25,691 nucleotides of DNA, from positions 1 through 25,691 of the IMG/VR virus record IMGVR_UViG_3300042545_000962; one strand, 5' to 3'. This document shows, piece by piece, positions 13,891 through 20,735 of this stretch. Each line of letters begins with the position of its first letter. Position 1 is the first letter of the stretch. Source of the stretch: a virus. The translations under genes and the position numbers were made by a program. The notes under the pieces are model-generated. The model did not search any database and had not been told where the DNA came from. It saw only the letters and a program-made list of their open reading frames with translations.

Positions 13891-14303
13891 TATTCCTTAT
13901 CTTTGATCGGTCCTCCTACCACCCAAGCATCGCAAGTTCTAGAGGCTGCGCATTTAAACTTTAGAAATCTGCAGTATCCTAGCTCACCGGCATCAATCAC
14001 ATCGTAAGGATCTTCCGTACCCATGTCCGATCCGATGCCCTTGGCGATACAGTCTAGGGTCTTGGTCGTGATATCGAAAGCAGCACAAGTACCGCATACC
14101 ATATTCTTAAGCTCTTCAGCTGTATCGACCTGCCACATATCCATCTTCTTCTTCCAGAACTTTTCGTTCTTTTGGGAAGGGTCAGCAGGGCCGTATCCGT
14201 ATTCGTCAATAGCTTTCTGTCTGTTCTCAAGATTGAGGTCGATGTCTTGGGTTGCGGGAGGACATTTAACCTCCGCTTCGCTGATAAGTTTACTTAGCTT
14301 CAT
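13890..14303 (-). CDS. Cysteine-rich metal-binding-type protein with capsid-targeting peptide
   Basis: The 137-residue product starts MKLSKLISE|AEVKC, a textbook targeting peptide with I-S-E|A after residue 9. The body has seven Cys (14, 70, 73, 85, 111, 118, 124), including VCGTCAAFD and GYCRFLKFKCAASRTCDAW, a pattern similar to small high-potential iron-sulfur or zinc proteins. It may bind a metal cluster. If packaged, it would be a metal-binding internal head protein delivered to the host. It overlaps the next start by 14 bases. Metal type and role are not determinable from sequence. Confidence 0.75.
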   Translation of the reverse strand: MKLSKLISEAEVKCPPATQDIDLNLENRQKAIDEYGYGPADPSQKNEKFWKKKMDMWQVDTAEELKNMVCGTCAAFDITTKTLDCIAKGIGSDMGTEDPYDVIDAGELGYCRFLKFKCAASRTCDAWVVGGPIKDKE

Positions 14304-14511
14304 CTTGCTTGACGATTTGATCGTAATGATCCATTGTTAGAGTTTCACCTTCTGTGGAGAGTCTGATAGCGTTATCGGCTATAAAGTGTAGGTCTACGTC
14401 TGCTTGGGCATCTTCTCTCGCGTACTCCAGAAGTCTGATGAATAGGGGAATATCCAGAGTAACTTTGTCCTCCGGGTTGCTGGCTTCTAAGAGGAGGTCT
14501 ATTAGTTTCAT
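14290..14511 (-). CDS. Small capsid-targeted-type acidic protein
   Basis: This 73-residue protein starts MKLIDLLLE|ASNPED, the closest match in the window to the T4 internal protein leader (MKTYQEFIAE|A), with L-L-E|A at residue 9. The remaining 64 residues form a probable helical unit containing IPLFIRLLEYAREDAQADVD and a C-terminal LTMDHYDQIV. The EYAREDA segment recurs, as far as I recall, in small conserved phage proteins with different leaders. It is translationally coupled at both ends. Function unknown. Confidence 0.75.
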   Translation of the reverse strand: MKLIDLLLEASNPEDKVTLDIPLFIRLLEYAREDAQADVDLHFIADNAIRLSTEGETLTMDHYDQIVKQDEAK

Positions 14512-14705
14512 TTCTTTTCTTTTTTAAGAATCTCTTTTCCAGCCTTAACAGCATCTTTGTAAGCCTTGGAGTTAGGGTGAGATGGTTTTTCACCCCTTGC
14601 TCTTTGTGCTCTAATGTTAGCCCATAGTCCGGGTTTCTCCTTGATTACCTCTAGGAGTAGCTCACGCATGAAAGCGTGCATAGCAGATTTACTTACCTTG
14701 GCCAC
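14508..14705 (-). CDS. Small basic protein with GLWANIRAQRARGE motif
   Basis: The 65-residue product has a helical leader MAKVSKSAMHAFMRELLLE (L-L-E at residue 19, followed by Val, a weak site) and then KPGLWANIRAQRARGEKPSH, a motif shared with many small basic phage proteins of unknown role. It ends KEILKKEKK. The start lies inside the 3' end of the upstream 47-residue gene (17-base overlap) and the stop overlaps the next start by ATGA. Probably nucleic-acid-associated given its charge. Confidence 0.72.
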   Translation of the reverse strand: MAKVSKSAMHAFMRELLLEVIKEKPGLWANIRAQRARGEKPSHPNSKAYKDAVKAGKEILKKEKK

Positions 14706-14832
14706 GGTACTTCTTGGTATAGTTCTTGCTGGTTTTAAGAACTGAAGTCTTGGTCTTAGAATGTACCCCCGGTCTGCTGACCTTCGGCCTGTCTTGAAAT
14801 GTTGATACTGCTTGAGACTTGATCTTAGCCAT
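14689..14832 (-). CDS. Very basic 47-residue phage protein (SRPGVH-type)
   Basis: This gene starts by a TAATG overlap with the upstream stop. The product begins MAKIKSQAVSTF and contains VSRPGVHSKTKTSVLKTSKN and a KKYRGQGK C-terminus. I recognise the SRPGVHxKTKTS...KNYxKKYRGQG pattern from small basic proteins in many T4-like phages of aquatic bacteria. With a majority of Lys, Ser, Thr and Arg, it resembles a ribosomal-protein-like or DNA-binding tail. Role unknown. Reading frame, composition and motif make it a confident gene despite its size. Confidence 0.78.
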   Translation of the reverse strand: MAKIKSQAVSTFQDRPKVSRPGVHSKTKTSVLKTSKNYTKKYRGQGK

Positions 14833-15095
14833 TACTTGACTTTGACGACGTCCGCTTTGAGTACTTTAACTCTTTTTCCCTCGATGATTGCAACGGCCTT
14901 CTTTCCTAGGTTGGAGACGTATCTCTCAATCTTTTTTCCCTGGTAGTACTCTCCTGGGGTAAGAACCGGGGCAGTAACAGCTACAGGAGCTGCTTCAATT
15001 ACAGGAGTCAATTCGATTTCCGGGGTTATCTCCGGGGTAGCTACAGCTACTAGTTCTTCGATAATCTCGTTATCAGTATGCTTTTTCTTTGCCAT
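14832..15095 (-). CDS. Small protein with Pro/Val/Ala linker and basic C-terminal domain
   Basis: The 87-residue product has a Lys-rich start, a Pro, Val, Ala, Thr linker (about residues 15-45, with VIE|AAP as a gp21-type site at 34) and a compact beta-type C-terminal domain from GEYYQGKKIERYVSNLG onward, ending basic. The start lies within the end of the upstream gene, preceded by TATAAAAATTT, a sequence also found just before gp23. No family recognised. The linker and small domain suggest a structural adaptor. Confidence 0.65.
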   Translation of the reverse strand: MAKKKHTDNEIIEELVAVATPEITPEIELTPVIEAAPVAVTAPVLTPGEYYQGKKIERYVSNLGKKAVAIIEGKRVKVLKADVVKVK

Positions 15096-15357
15096 GTTTA
15101 AAAATTTTTATAAGTAAATGACCAGAACCTTTAATGACCCGATGCCACTCGTGTTTCTTAATAAATATCCTTTCACCCTCTTTAAGAAGGATGGGCATTT
15201 CATTGTCTCTTTGGAACTGCCAATCACTAGGGCAGAGTGGTTCTACAGTACGATCTTCGTCGTCCCTATGCCACATTAACTCTATTGGGTCAATGTTTTC
15301 GGTAAATTCTCGGATGATGTATTTGTCTGTAACTTCTAGATCAGTGTAGGGTCTCAT
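15073..15357 (-). CDS. Cupin-like small protein, unknown
   Basis: The 94-residue protein contains WHRDDEDRTVEPL (29-41) and a second cluster EWHRVIKG (70-77) with GER-x-F-x-x-K between, and a GHLLIKI strand near the end. The two H-containing strands and a turn of the form LKEGERIFIKK fit a minimal single-domain cupin fold. The WHRDxEDR motif recurs in small proteins of other T4-like phages. No substrate can be proposed. It overlaps both neighbours. Confidence 0.65.
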   Translation of the reverse strand: MRPYTDLEVTDKYIIREFTENIDPIELMWHRDDEDRTVEPLCPSDWQFQRDNEMPILLKEGERIFIKKHEWHRVIKGSGHLLIKIFKHGKEKAY

Positions 15358-15830
15358 TTGAGTTTTACTATTACACCACCACTAGTACCATATGGTTTTA
15401 CAATAGCATTAGGGAATTCATATTTAATATACCGTGTGTAAAGGTTTAATCTAGATACATTTGCAGTTTCACCTTCTTTTTTTGATGGGGTGAATGTTAT
15501 AGTATCAATTTCAGGGTGATTTTGAATATCTTTTTTAATAATAGCTGTTACAGTTGCCATAACTCTAAACAGTTCACCTTTATTTGTTACAATATCATCT
15601 CGTTCCAAATCCGGTTCATCTTCATCTGAGACATAGAATCTTACTCCTAATACGTTAGTTGTATCCTCGTCATAGAAATCTAAATCATCATATTGTAATT
15701 CTACAGTATATGGATAATTTTCAGTATAAAATCCATAAACTCTCATAACATCATAATCACCATAAAAATCAAATTTATATGGTTGAGAACTTGAGTCTCC
15801 TATTTCTTTTATAAGATCTATTAACTTAAT
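15354..15830 (-). CDS. AT-rich capsid-targeted-type protein, unknown
   Basis: I chose the ATG at 15830, four bases after the upstream stop, because it yields MIKLIDLIKE|IGDSS, a targeting-like leader with I-K-E at residue 10; a longer upstream start at 15869 would overlap the DUF5872-like gene. The 158-residue product is acidic with many Tyr and Asp (FDFYGDYDVMRVYGFYTENY) and a C-terminal segment SRLNLYTRYIKYEFP. The DNA is visibly AT-richer than its neighbours: in the sample row 15661-15720 I count 16 of 60 G+C, against 30 of 60 at 16261-16320. That may indicate recent acquisition. Function unknown. Confidence 0.72.
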   Translation of the reverse strand: MKLIDLIKEIGDSSSQPYKFDFYGDYDVMRVYGFYTENYPYTVELQYDDLDFYDEDTTNVLGVRFYVSDEDEPDLERDDIVTNKGELFRVMATVTAIIKKDIQNHPEIDTITFTPSKKEGETANVSRLNLYTRYIKYEFPNAIVKPYGTSGGVIVKLK

Positions 15831-15834
15831 CATA

Positions 15835-16764
15835 TCACCAGAAACCACCAAAGCTTGATTTAAGTCCAATCAACTTGGCGTACCTTGGGAGTCTGCAAGA
15901 CCAGTACCCGGGCTTGGTTTTATCGTTTTTCTGATCGCAGTTGTGACGGCTGGCAAAGTTACGGCGTGCTTCAGGATTGTTGATCTTAGCGGTCAGTCCT
16001 GTAGTGCCTCCGAAGTTAACTTTGATAGTTTTGCCGGTCTTAGGGTTGCGGGTGTAAACGAAGAACTTCTTAGGTCCTCCTCTTTTAGGTTTATTCAAAG
16101 CTACTTCCTTGCCCTGGTACTTAGCCTCGGCTAGTGCCTCGCTTGTAATGTCCACAACCCAGATATCGGGGTCGGGATTGGTACCTGAGTCAATCAGGCT
16201 GTGAAGGATATCTTCTCCTACTACGATCTCGTACTTTACTACTCCTGCCTCCTGGTACTTCAGGACTACGGGCATCTGGACCTGATCACTGTCAGTAAAA
16301 GTAACTAGCTCACCTGTTGCCGGATCTTCCATAACGGGGTCGATGTCGGAGTACTTTGCAGTATATCCGAATCCTCCGGACGCTTTGGATATATCAGAAA
16401 GCTTTTTCCACTGCTGTTCTCCCATCTTAAAGATCTGAGGATTTGTAGAGGCTTGAAGCCAGGTTGCTTCAGCGTCGGGGATTACAAAAGTAATCTCCTC
16501 TAGCATCGGGAAGTCTAAAGGTACTTTTTTACCTTCGAATTCTGCATACTCACCTACCTGGGTTTCAAACAAAAGCTCCATATCTTCTAGACATAGATTC
16601 TGTAGCAGACCTTCGTTCATAAGCAGACGTGCCTGACGAATAGTGTTGAAGTATTCCTCTGACCCTGGACGGTAAATATTCTCGTATAAAGGATTGCCGG
16701 TCTGCAAATGGTAGCGAAGACCTTCCGTTAGTACTGTCGTAACTTTTGACTCAGTTAAAATCAT
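15835..16764 (-). CDS. DUF5872-like C-terminal domain protein with capsid-targeting leader
   Basis: The 309-residue protein starts MILTESKVTTVLTE|GLRY, with an L-T-E|G gp21-type site at residue 14. The N-terminal two thirds are unrecognised. The C-terminal 60 residues (about 232-291) read KKFFVYTRNPKTGKTIKVNF, then ARRNFASRHNCDQK and a KPGYWSCRL motif, matching the DUF5872-type domain I recall from phages and large viruses. That domain has conserved R-H-N-C and Y-W-S-C residues, so could bind metal. The product is likely packaged in the head. The TATTTATA box lies 11 bases upstream of the ATG. Confidence 0.75.
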   Translation of the reverse strand: MILTESKVTTVLTEGLRYHLQTGNPLYENIYRPGSEEYFNTIRQARLLMNEGLLQNLCLEDMELLFETQVGEYAEFEGKKVPLDFPMLEEITFVIPDAEATWLQASTNPQIFKMGEQQWKKLSDISKASGGFGYTAKYSDIDPVMEDPATGELVTFTDSDQVQMPVVLKYQEAGVVKYEIVVGEDILHSLIDSGTNPDPDIWVVDITSEALAEAKYQGKEVALNKPKRGGPKKFFVYTRNPKTGKTIKVNFGGTTGLTAKINNPEARRNFASRHNCDQKNDKTKPGYWSCRLPRYAKLIGLKSSFGGFW

Positions 16765-16775
16765 TCAAGTTTCTT

Positions 16776-16783
16776 TATAAATA
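16776..16783 (-). promoter_or_regulatory. TATTTATA box before the DUF5872-like gene
   Basis: Exact octamer, within CTATTTATAAAGAAA on the coding strand, immediately after the stop of the zinc-protein gene and only 11 bases before the next ATG. If it were a -10 box, the message would be almost leaderless, so a translational or processing role is also possible. Confidence 0.45.
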
Positions 16784-16784
16784 G

Positions 16785-17357
16785 TTACTCCAGGTGCTTC
16801 TTCAGGTGGTCAAGATATTGATTGACGTTCTTGATGATTTCGGCTTTTTGCCGGGCAGGATTGTTTCCCCAGTCCTCTACTGTACCGTCCTCGGTAACGA
16901 AGGAGATTGACTCTCCTAGCTGCTCGATCATCCATTGCTGCAGACCCTCAGCCCAGCCCTGCATGTTGCCTTGCATCATCTGCTTTTCATACTCCTGGTA
17001 TAACCCGGCTCGTCTAAGACCTGCCTCCATATCGATGGTACAATCAAAGCAAAAGCCGTGGATCTTATACATTTTTTTAGCCAGGTGATGGTTCATAGAA
17101 CCGCTGCATTTAGGGCAGATGAGCGGGGTCTGAGCTAGCTTCTTAGCACCGTCGAGTTTGGTGACATTCTGTCTAACACCGTTTTTAATGGTCCAGGTCC
17201 TACCATCTTCTAGCCAGGTTTCGCCCTCGGTATGCTTTTGCTTTACCTTCTCGTACCCTAAACCGACCATGGTCCGGCTGTTAAAATTTTTAGTGATGAG
17301 GTTCCGGGCTCTGTTTACAGCCCTCTCATCAAATTCCTTCTTTAGATGGCTTGACAT
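16785..17357 (-). CDS. Conserved phage zinc-ribbon protein
   Basis: This 190-residue protein has a four-Cys zinc ribbon (CPKC at 81-84 and CFDC at 103-106) embedded in a conserved block GETWLEDGRTWTIKNGVRQ ... LICPKCSGSMNHHL. That block is familiar from T4-like phages of aquatic bacteria. It likely binds nucleic acid or a protein partner; no catalytic residues are obvious. Its N-terminus lacks the targeting peptide. It overlaps the upstream HAD gene by 29 bases. Confidence 0.78.
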   Translation of the reverse strand: MSSHLKKEFDERAVNRARNLITKNFNSRTMVGLGYEKVKQKHTEGETWLEDGRTWTIKNGVRQNVTKLDGAKKLAQTPLICPKCSGSMNHHLAKKMYKIHGFCFDCTIDMEAGLRRAGLYQEYEKQMMQGNMQGWAEGLQQWMIEQLGESISFVTEDGTVEDWGNNPARQKAEIIKNVNQYLDHLKKHLE

Positions 17358-17889
17358 AACCTAGTGTTTCTAATCTTCTGATAATTAAGGTGGGATCCCC
17401 GTTCTTGGGGTGATAAATTCCTATTCCTCCGGCATCTTTCCATCTCTCGATAGTATCTTCCCGGTCATCGATCAAGATGTCATCGGGTCCGGAGCATTCT
17501 AGGTGCTTTTCTTTAGCTTGTCTAAAGATGATAGGAGGGATAGGATCAAGTTCTCTATTCGCCCACTCGACTTTCCCGTCTCTGGATGATTGCTCGGATG
17601 AAGGAGCGGTAAGTAAAGTAGGGTTAAAATCCTGGATGTGCTTCCATAAAACTTTCCCGTAAGGGGTCCATTCCATTCCTTCCCAGAAGATCTGCCCGAT
17701 CGGGGCGATGGCACTCCAGAACCCTGCCTTGCCTCTCCGTTCTTCATACTCGGCTGGAAGCATTTCAAAGTAGTGATCAAACCTCTGATCGAAGTCTGTC
17801 AGCACTCCGTCCATATCACAGTAGAGCTTGCCTTTAGGTTTTGGATTCTGCTCTTCTTCAGTAAGTAGTAAATCTGCTAATATTCCCAT
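17329..17889 (-). CDS. HAD-family phosphatase (5'-nucleotidase type) with capsid-targeting-like leader
   Basis: The 186-residue protein shows the HAD signature CDMDGVLTDFD with nucleophile Asp25 and acid/base Asp27, motif II Thr94 (LLTAPS), a Lys around 127 and motif IV ILIDDRED (Asp141/142). Cap features resemble small 5'(3')-deoxyribonucleotidases or polynucleotide phosphatases, so the substrate is probably a nucleotide or phosphate end. Before the catalytic domain is MGILADLLLTE|E, resembling the capsid leaders of neighbours, with L-T-E at residue 11. That would make it a head-packaged phosphatase, although Glu after the site is not the preferred residue. It starts 2 bases after the polyprotein stop. 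Confidence 0.82.
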   Translation of the reverse strand: MGILADLLLTEEEQNPKPKGKLYCDMDGVLTDFDQRFDHYFEMLPAEYEERRGKAGFWSAIAPIGQIFWEGMEWTPYGKVLWKHIQDFNPTLLTAPSSEQSSRDGKVEWANRELDPIPPIIFRQAKEKHLECSGPDDILIDDREDTIERWKDAGGIGIYHPKNGDPTLIIRRLETLGYVKPSKEGI

Positions 17890-17891
17890 CT

Positions 17892-20735
17892 TTAGTTAAG
17901 ATTTGGTATGCCTCCGATCTGAGGGATCCGGGCTTTAAACTTATCGTAGACTTCTTTCCTCTTCTCTATCGATATTACCCCGGTATCAACCAGGCTATCT
18001 AAGTACTGATCGACAGTTGACTGAAAGTCAGTCTTGTCGTAGTTTGCTTTCATGTAAAGTCCTTGGATGTTTGCATCCACTTCTTTAGGTAGCATGAAGT
18101 ACTTGTAGAATGTCTCTGGATTCTGTCTGATCCTCTTGCGCATGGCTAGGTCACCCCTCATCCATTTGGTGGGCTGGAGCTGAGCTCCGGACTGGGTAAG
18201 GTGTTCGGTCTCATGACGGATAAGATCGGTCAAAGTAGATTGGATCTTTTGAAGGATGCTAGCACCGTCACCGGGATTAAACGCTAGAATAATATCTAGT
18301 TCTCCGTCTTCTGATGAAGCTTCTCCGTCGATGTAGTACTCCCCGGGCTTGACCTCATTAGATTGAGCAAACTTTAGGTTAACTTCTACAGTGATCGGTT
18401 TACCGTCTTCTGTTCTTGTACCTTTCTCACTCTGGCTTGTGAACTTGCCCAGGTAAGCGGTCTGGTATTCAGTTGATAGCATAACTCCTAAAGGAGACAT
18501 CCCGTATTCCTTGGCAGTTTCAACGTCTTTCTTCTTAGGTTCTCTTAAGGTCTTAAGGTTATACCCTTTTAGCTTTTTACCCGATATTAAAACGTTTAAA
18601 GCATCGTTAACAGCCTGTCTAACATCAGCAACGATGGAGCGGTATTTAGTACCTTCTTCTAGGGTATCTTGATTTTTGATCGAATCCTCATACTCCCTCA
18701 TAAGCATACTTCCTTTAAAATGTGCCTCTTTTTCAATCTCGTTTAACGCTGAATCCTCCTGGGTGTTGGTGGTAGCAATCATCGGCAGACGTCCTTCTAG
18801 ATTCTGCATATGATGAATCATCTCATGACAAAAAGACCTCATGACGTCTTTGGGGTGACGGCCTGTCACATACAGCACGACTTCTTTCTTACCAGGATCA
18901 TACGTAGCAGTCTTACCAAAAGTCTTAGCAGCGTTTTCTTCATCTTGTCTGGTTTTGATCTCCGGTAGCGGGACTACCTTCATACCTTTAGTTATCATAT
19001 GCTCCAGTATCCCGGCGATATACGGTACGTAGTTGAAGTACGTTCCTAATTCGTTGATGGGTTTTTGCTGGGGTGTAAAGTCAGCAGGTCCTGTCGGTTC
19101 AGCCTTGTTGTAGATCATCGGGGTAATGACGATCGACTGACCGTTGAAATCAACGATGACATCATCCGGGGCTAAATCCCGAAAGTAAACCGTAAGGTCT
19201 TGCATCCTTTGACGGACTACCGATGGGACGACCGAGATCGGGGTGACGGGGGTACCCATACTAACTTCCGAAGTCTCTTCTTGCTTTTCAGCTTTTTCTT
19301 TTTTGCTTTCTCCTAGGAAGTTACTAAATACATCATCGATGGCTTCAGCCATTTTGTACTCAGGAGTTGCTTTTAAAATTCCGAGTACTACTTTTTTATC
19401 GTCTGCTGAAAGTTCTTCAGGCATCCATTGACCTGTTTTTAGGTAGTCGGCATCTGTTCTGACTGTGGTAGCAGATAGTTTTTCTTCGTTGATCGTTGAC
19501 ACAATTTTTAATTTTGCTTTATCGTAGAAATTGTCTTTGTTGAGCTGTAAAGCTTTAAATTTACCTGCATCTCCCGGATCGCTAGAAGAACCTACTACGT
19601 AGTCTTGCTTTGGGTTAGCTTCGATCTCCTGGTAGATTGAAAGGATAGGTGTGATCGGAGCGATTTCAATCTCGGTAGGCTTACCTAAGTACTTTGCATA
19701 TACCTCCCAGATCTCTTTTGACTGCTGAGCTGTGATTATTTCTCCTTCTCTGATCCTACCACCGATGTAAATCTTAATTAAATCTACATCCTTGCCTAGC
19801 TCTTTAGCGATGTGGAAGTGACCGCGGTGAGGTGGCTTAAAGCCGCCCCCATAAAGTCCGATCACAGTTCCTTCTGCTTCAGTTAGCGTTTGAGCAACGG
19901 CCGCTAAAGCCTTCTCTTTATTATCTCCTTTAGGAGTACCTACTTCCCCGGACTTAACCGATACCATTGAGCGGAAGATTCCCGCTACGCGGTTCTTGCT
20001 TCTAGGATTTTTTAGCGAGCTTGTGACCTGGTCTAAAAGTTTTTCAAAAGGCTGGCTTAAATCAAAGTCCTTAAGAAGGTTTTTAATATCCTCCCAGTTA
20101 TTGGATTTCCAAATCTCTTCTCTAGCTACTTCTTTAAAGTTATCCAGAGTTACTTTTCTAAGGGTTAAATTTACACTAGAGAGGTTGAATTCATATTCCT
20201 GATTTGCTTCTAAAGGCGGTACGTTCTTGATTCCCAGACGGGCAAATACTTCGGCCGGATCCTGCTCCAGCAGCGCAGTCTTAACTAATCCTAAGATCAA
20301 ACCCTGCACTTCTGCGGGTAGGTCTAGGAATGAGTTCTTAAACTGATGCTCTACTTCTGAAAGCGATACCATGATATCTACCTGAATAGATTCACCGGGT
20401 GCTCCTTTGATAGGATACAGTACTGAGATGATCTCTCCTGAATTGTAGAATCTTTTACCGGCATACCTCTCGCTCTTAAAAGGTATAATCAAGGAGTCCG
20501 GCATCTTTGATACCGTATCGATGATCGCCTGCTTGGCTACTTTCTTATCATCATACTCAAAGGTAGCGATAATGTCTAGGTCACCGAAGTCAGGCTTTGA
20601 ACCTGCTTTCACGCTCCCGGAAAGACTAGAGACTTTATAGCCCGGGATCTTACTGAGTACCTTCTCAGTAAAATCGTTAAACGTATCCTGGACGTTCTGT
20701 CTCTTGATTCTATTTCCTCCTGCTACACCGCTCAT
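17892..20735 (-). CDS. 947-residue multi-enzyme protein: nucleotidyltransferase, cytidylyltransferase-like, and two metallopeptidase-like domains
   Basis: Four modules are visible in order. Residues 1-280: a Pol-beta-type nucleotidyltransferase with G40-S41, D52/D54 (GDLD) and D120. Residues 287-470: a cytidylyltransferase/NMNAT-type Rossmann domain with GGFKPPHRGH (297-306) and SATTVR (421-426). Residues 500-690: a zincin-like domain with CHEMIHHMQNLEGR (H637, E638, H641) and downstream Glu. Residues 695-947: a second zincin-like domain with RHETEHLTQ (H841, E842, H845). Between modules lie TLTE|A (286), FLGE|S (476) and TLEE|G (694), each matching the gp21 cleavage rule. The cytidylyltransferase and first peptidase modules are familiar from marine T4-like phages. 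Activities are inferred from motifs only. ATGA-coupled to the upstream nucleotidyltransferase. Confidence 0.85.
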   Translation of the reverse strand: MSGVAGGNRIKRQNVQDTFNDFTEKVLSKIPGYKVSSLSGSVKAGSKPDFGDLDIIATFEYDDKKVAKQAIIDTVSKMPDSLIIPFKSERYAGKRFYNSGEIISVLYPIKGAPGESIQVDIMVSLSEVEHQFKNSFLDLPAEVQGLILGLVKTALLEQDPAEVFARLGIKNVPPLEANQEYEFNLSSVNLTLRKVTLDNFKEVAREEIWKSNNWEDIKNLLKDFDLSQPFEKLLDQVTSSLKNPRSKNRVAGIFRSMVSVKSGEVGTPKGDNKEKALAAVAQTLTEAEGTVIGLYGGGFKPPHRGHFHIAKELGKDVDLIKIYIGGRIREGEIITAQQSKEIWEVYAKYLGKPTEIEIAPITPILSIYQEIEANPKQDYVVGSSSDPGDAGKFKALQLNKDNFYDKAKLKIVSTINEEKLSATTVRTDADYLKTGQWMPEELSADDKKVVLGILKATPEYKMAEAIDDVFSNFLGESKKEKAEKQEETSEVSMGTPVTPISVVPSVVRQRMQDLTVYFRDLAPDDVIVDFNGQSIVITPMIYNKAEPTGPADFTPQQKPINELGTYFNYVPYIAGILEHMITKGMKVVPLPEIKTRQDEENAAKTFGKTATYDPGKKEVVLYVTGRHPKDVMRSFCHEMIHHMQNLEGRLPMIATTNTQEDSALNEIEKEAHFKGSMLMREYEDSIKNQDTLEEGTKYRSIVADVRQAVNDALNVLISGKKLKGYNLKTLREPKKKDVETAKEYGMSPLGVMLSTEYQTAYLGKFTSQSEKGTRTEDGKPITVEVNLKFAQSNEVKPGEYYIDGEASSEDGELDIILAFNPGDGASILQKIQSTLTDLIRHETEHLTQSGAQLQPTKWMRGDLAMRKRIRQNPETFYKYFMLPKEVDANIQGLYMKANYDKTDFQSTVDQYLDSLVDTGVISIEKRKEVYDKFKARIPQIGGIPNLN

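Noticed and set aside
14372-14593. Alternative minus-strand 73-codon frame over two small genes
   Set aside because: The genes at 14290-14511 and 14508-14705 fit ATGA coupling and family-like motifs; this frame has neither.
17499-17780. Alternative minus-strand 93-codon frame inside the HAD gene
   Set aside because: The HAD frame carries all catalytic motifs; this frame is an overlap artefact.
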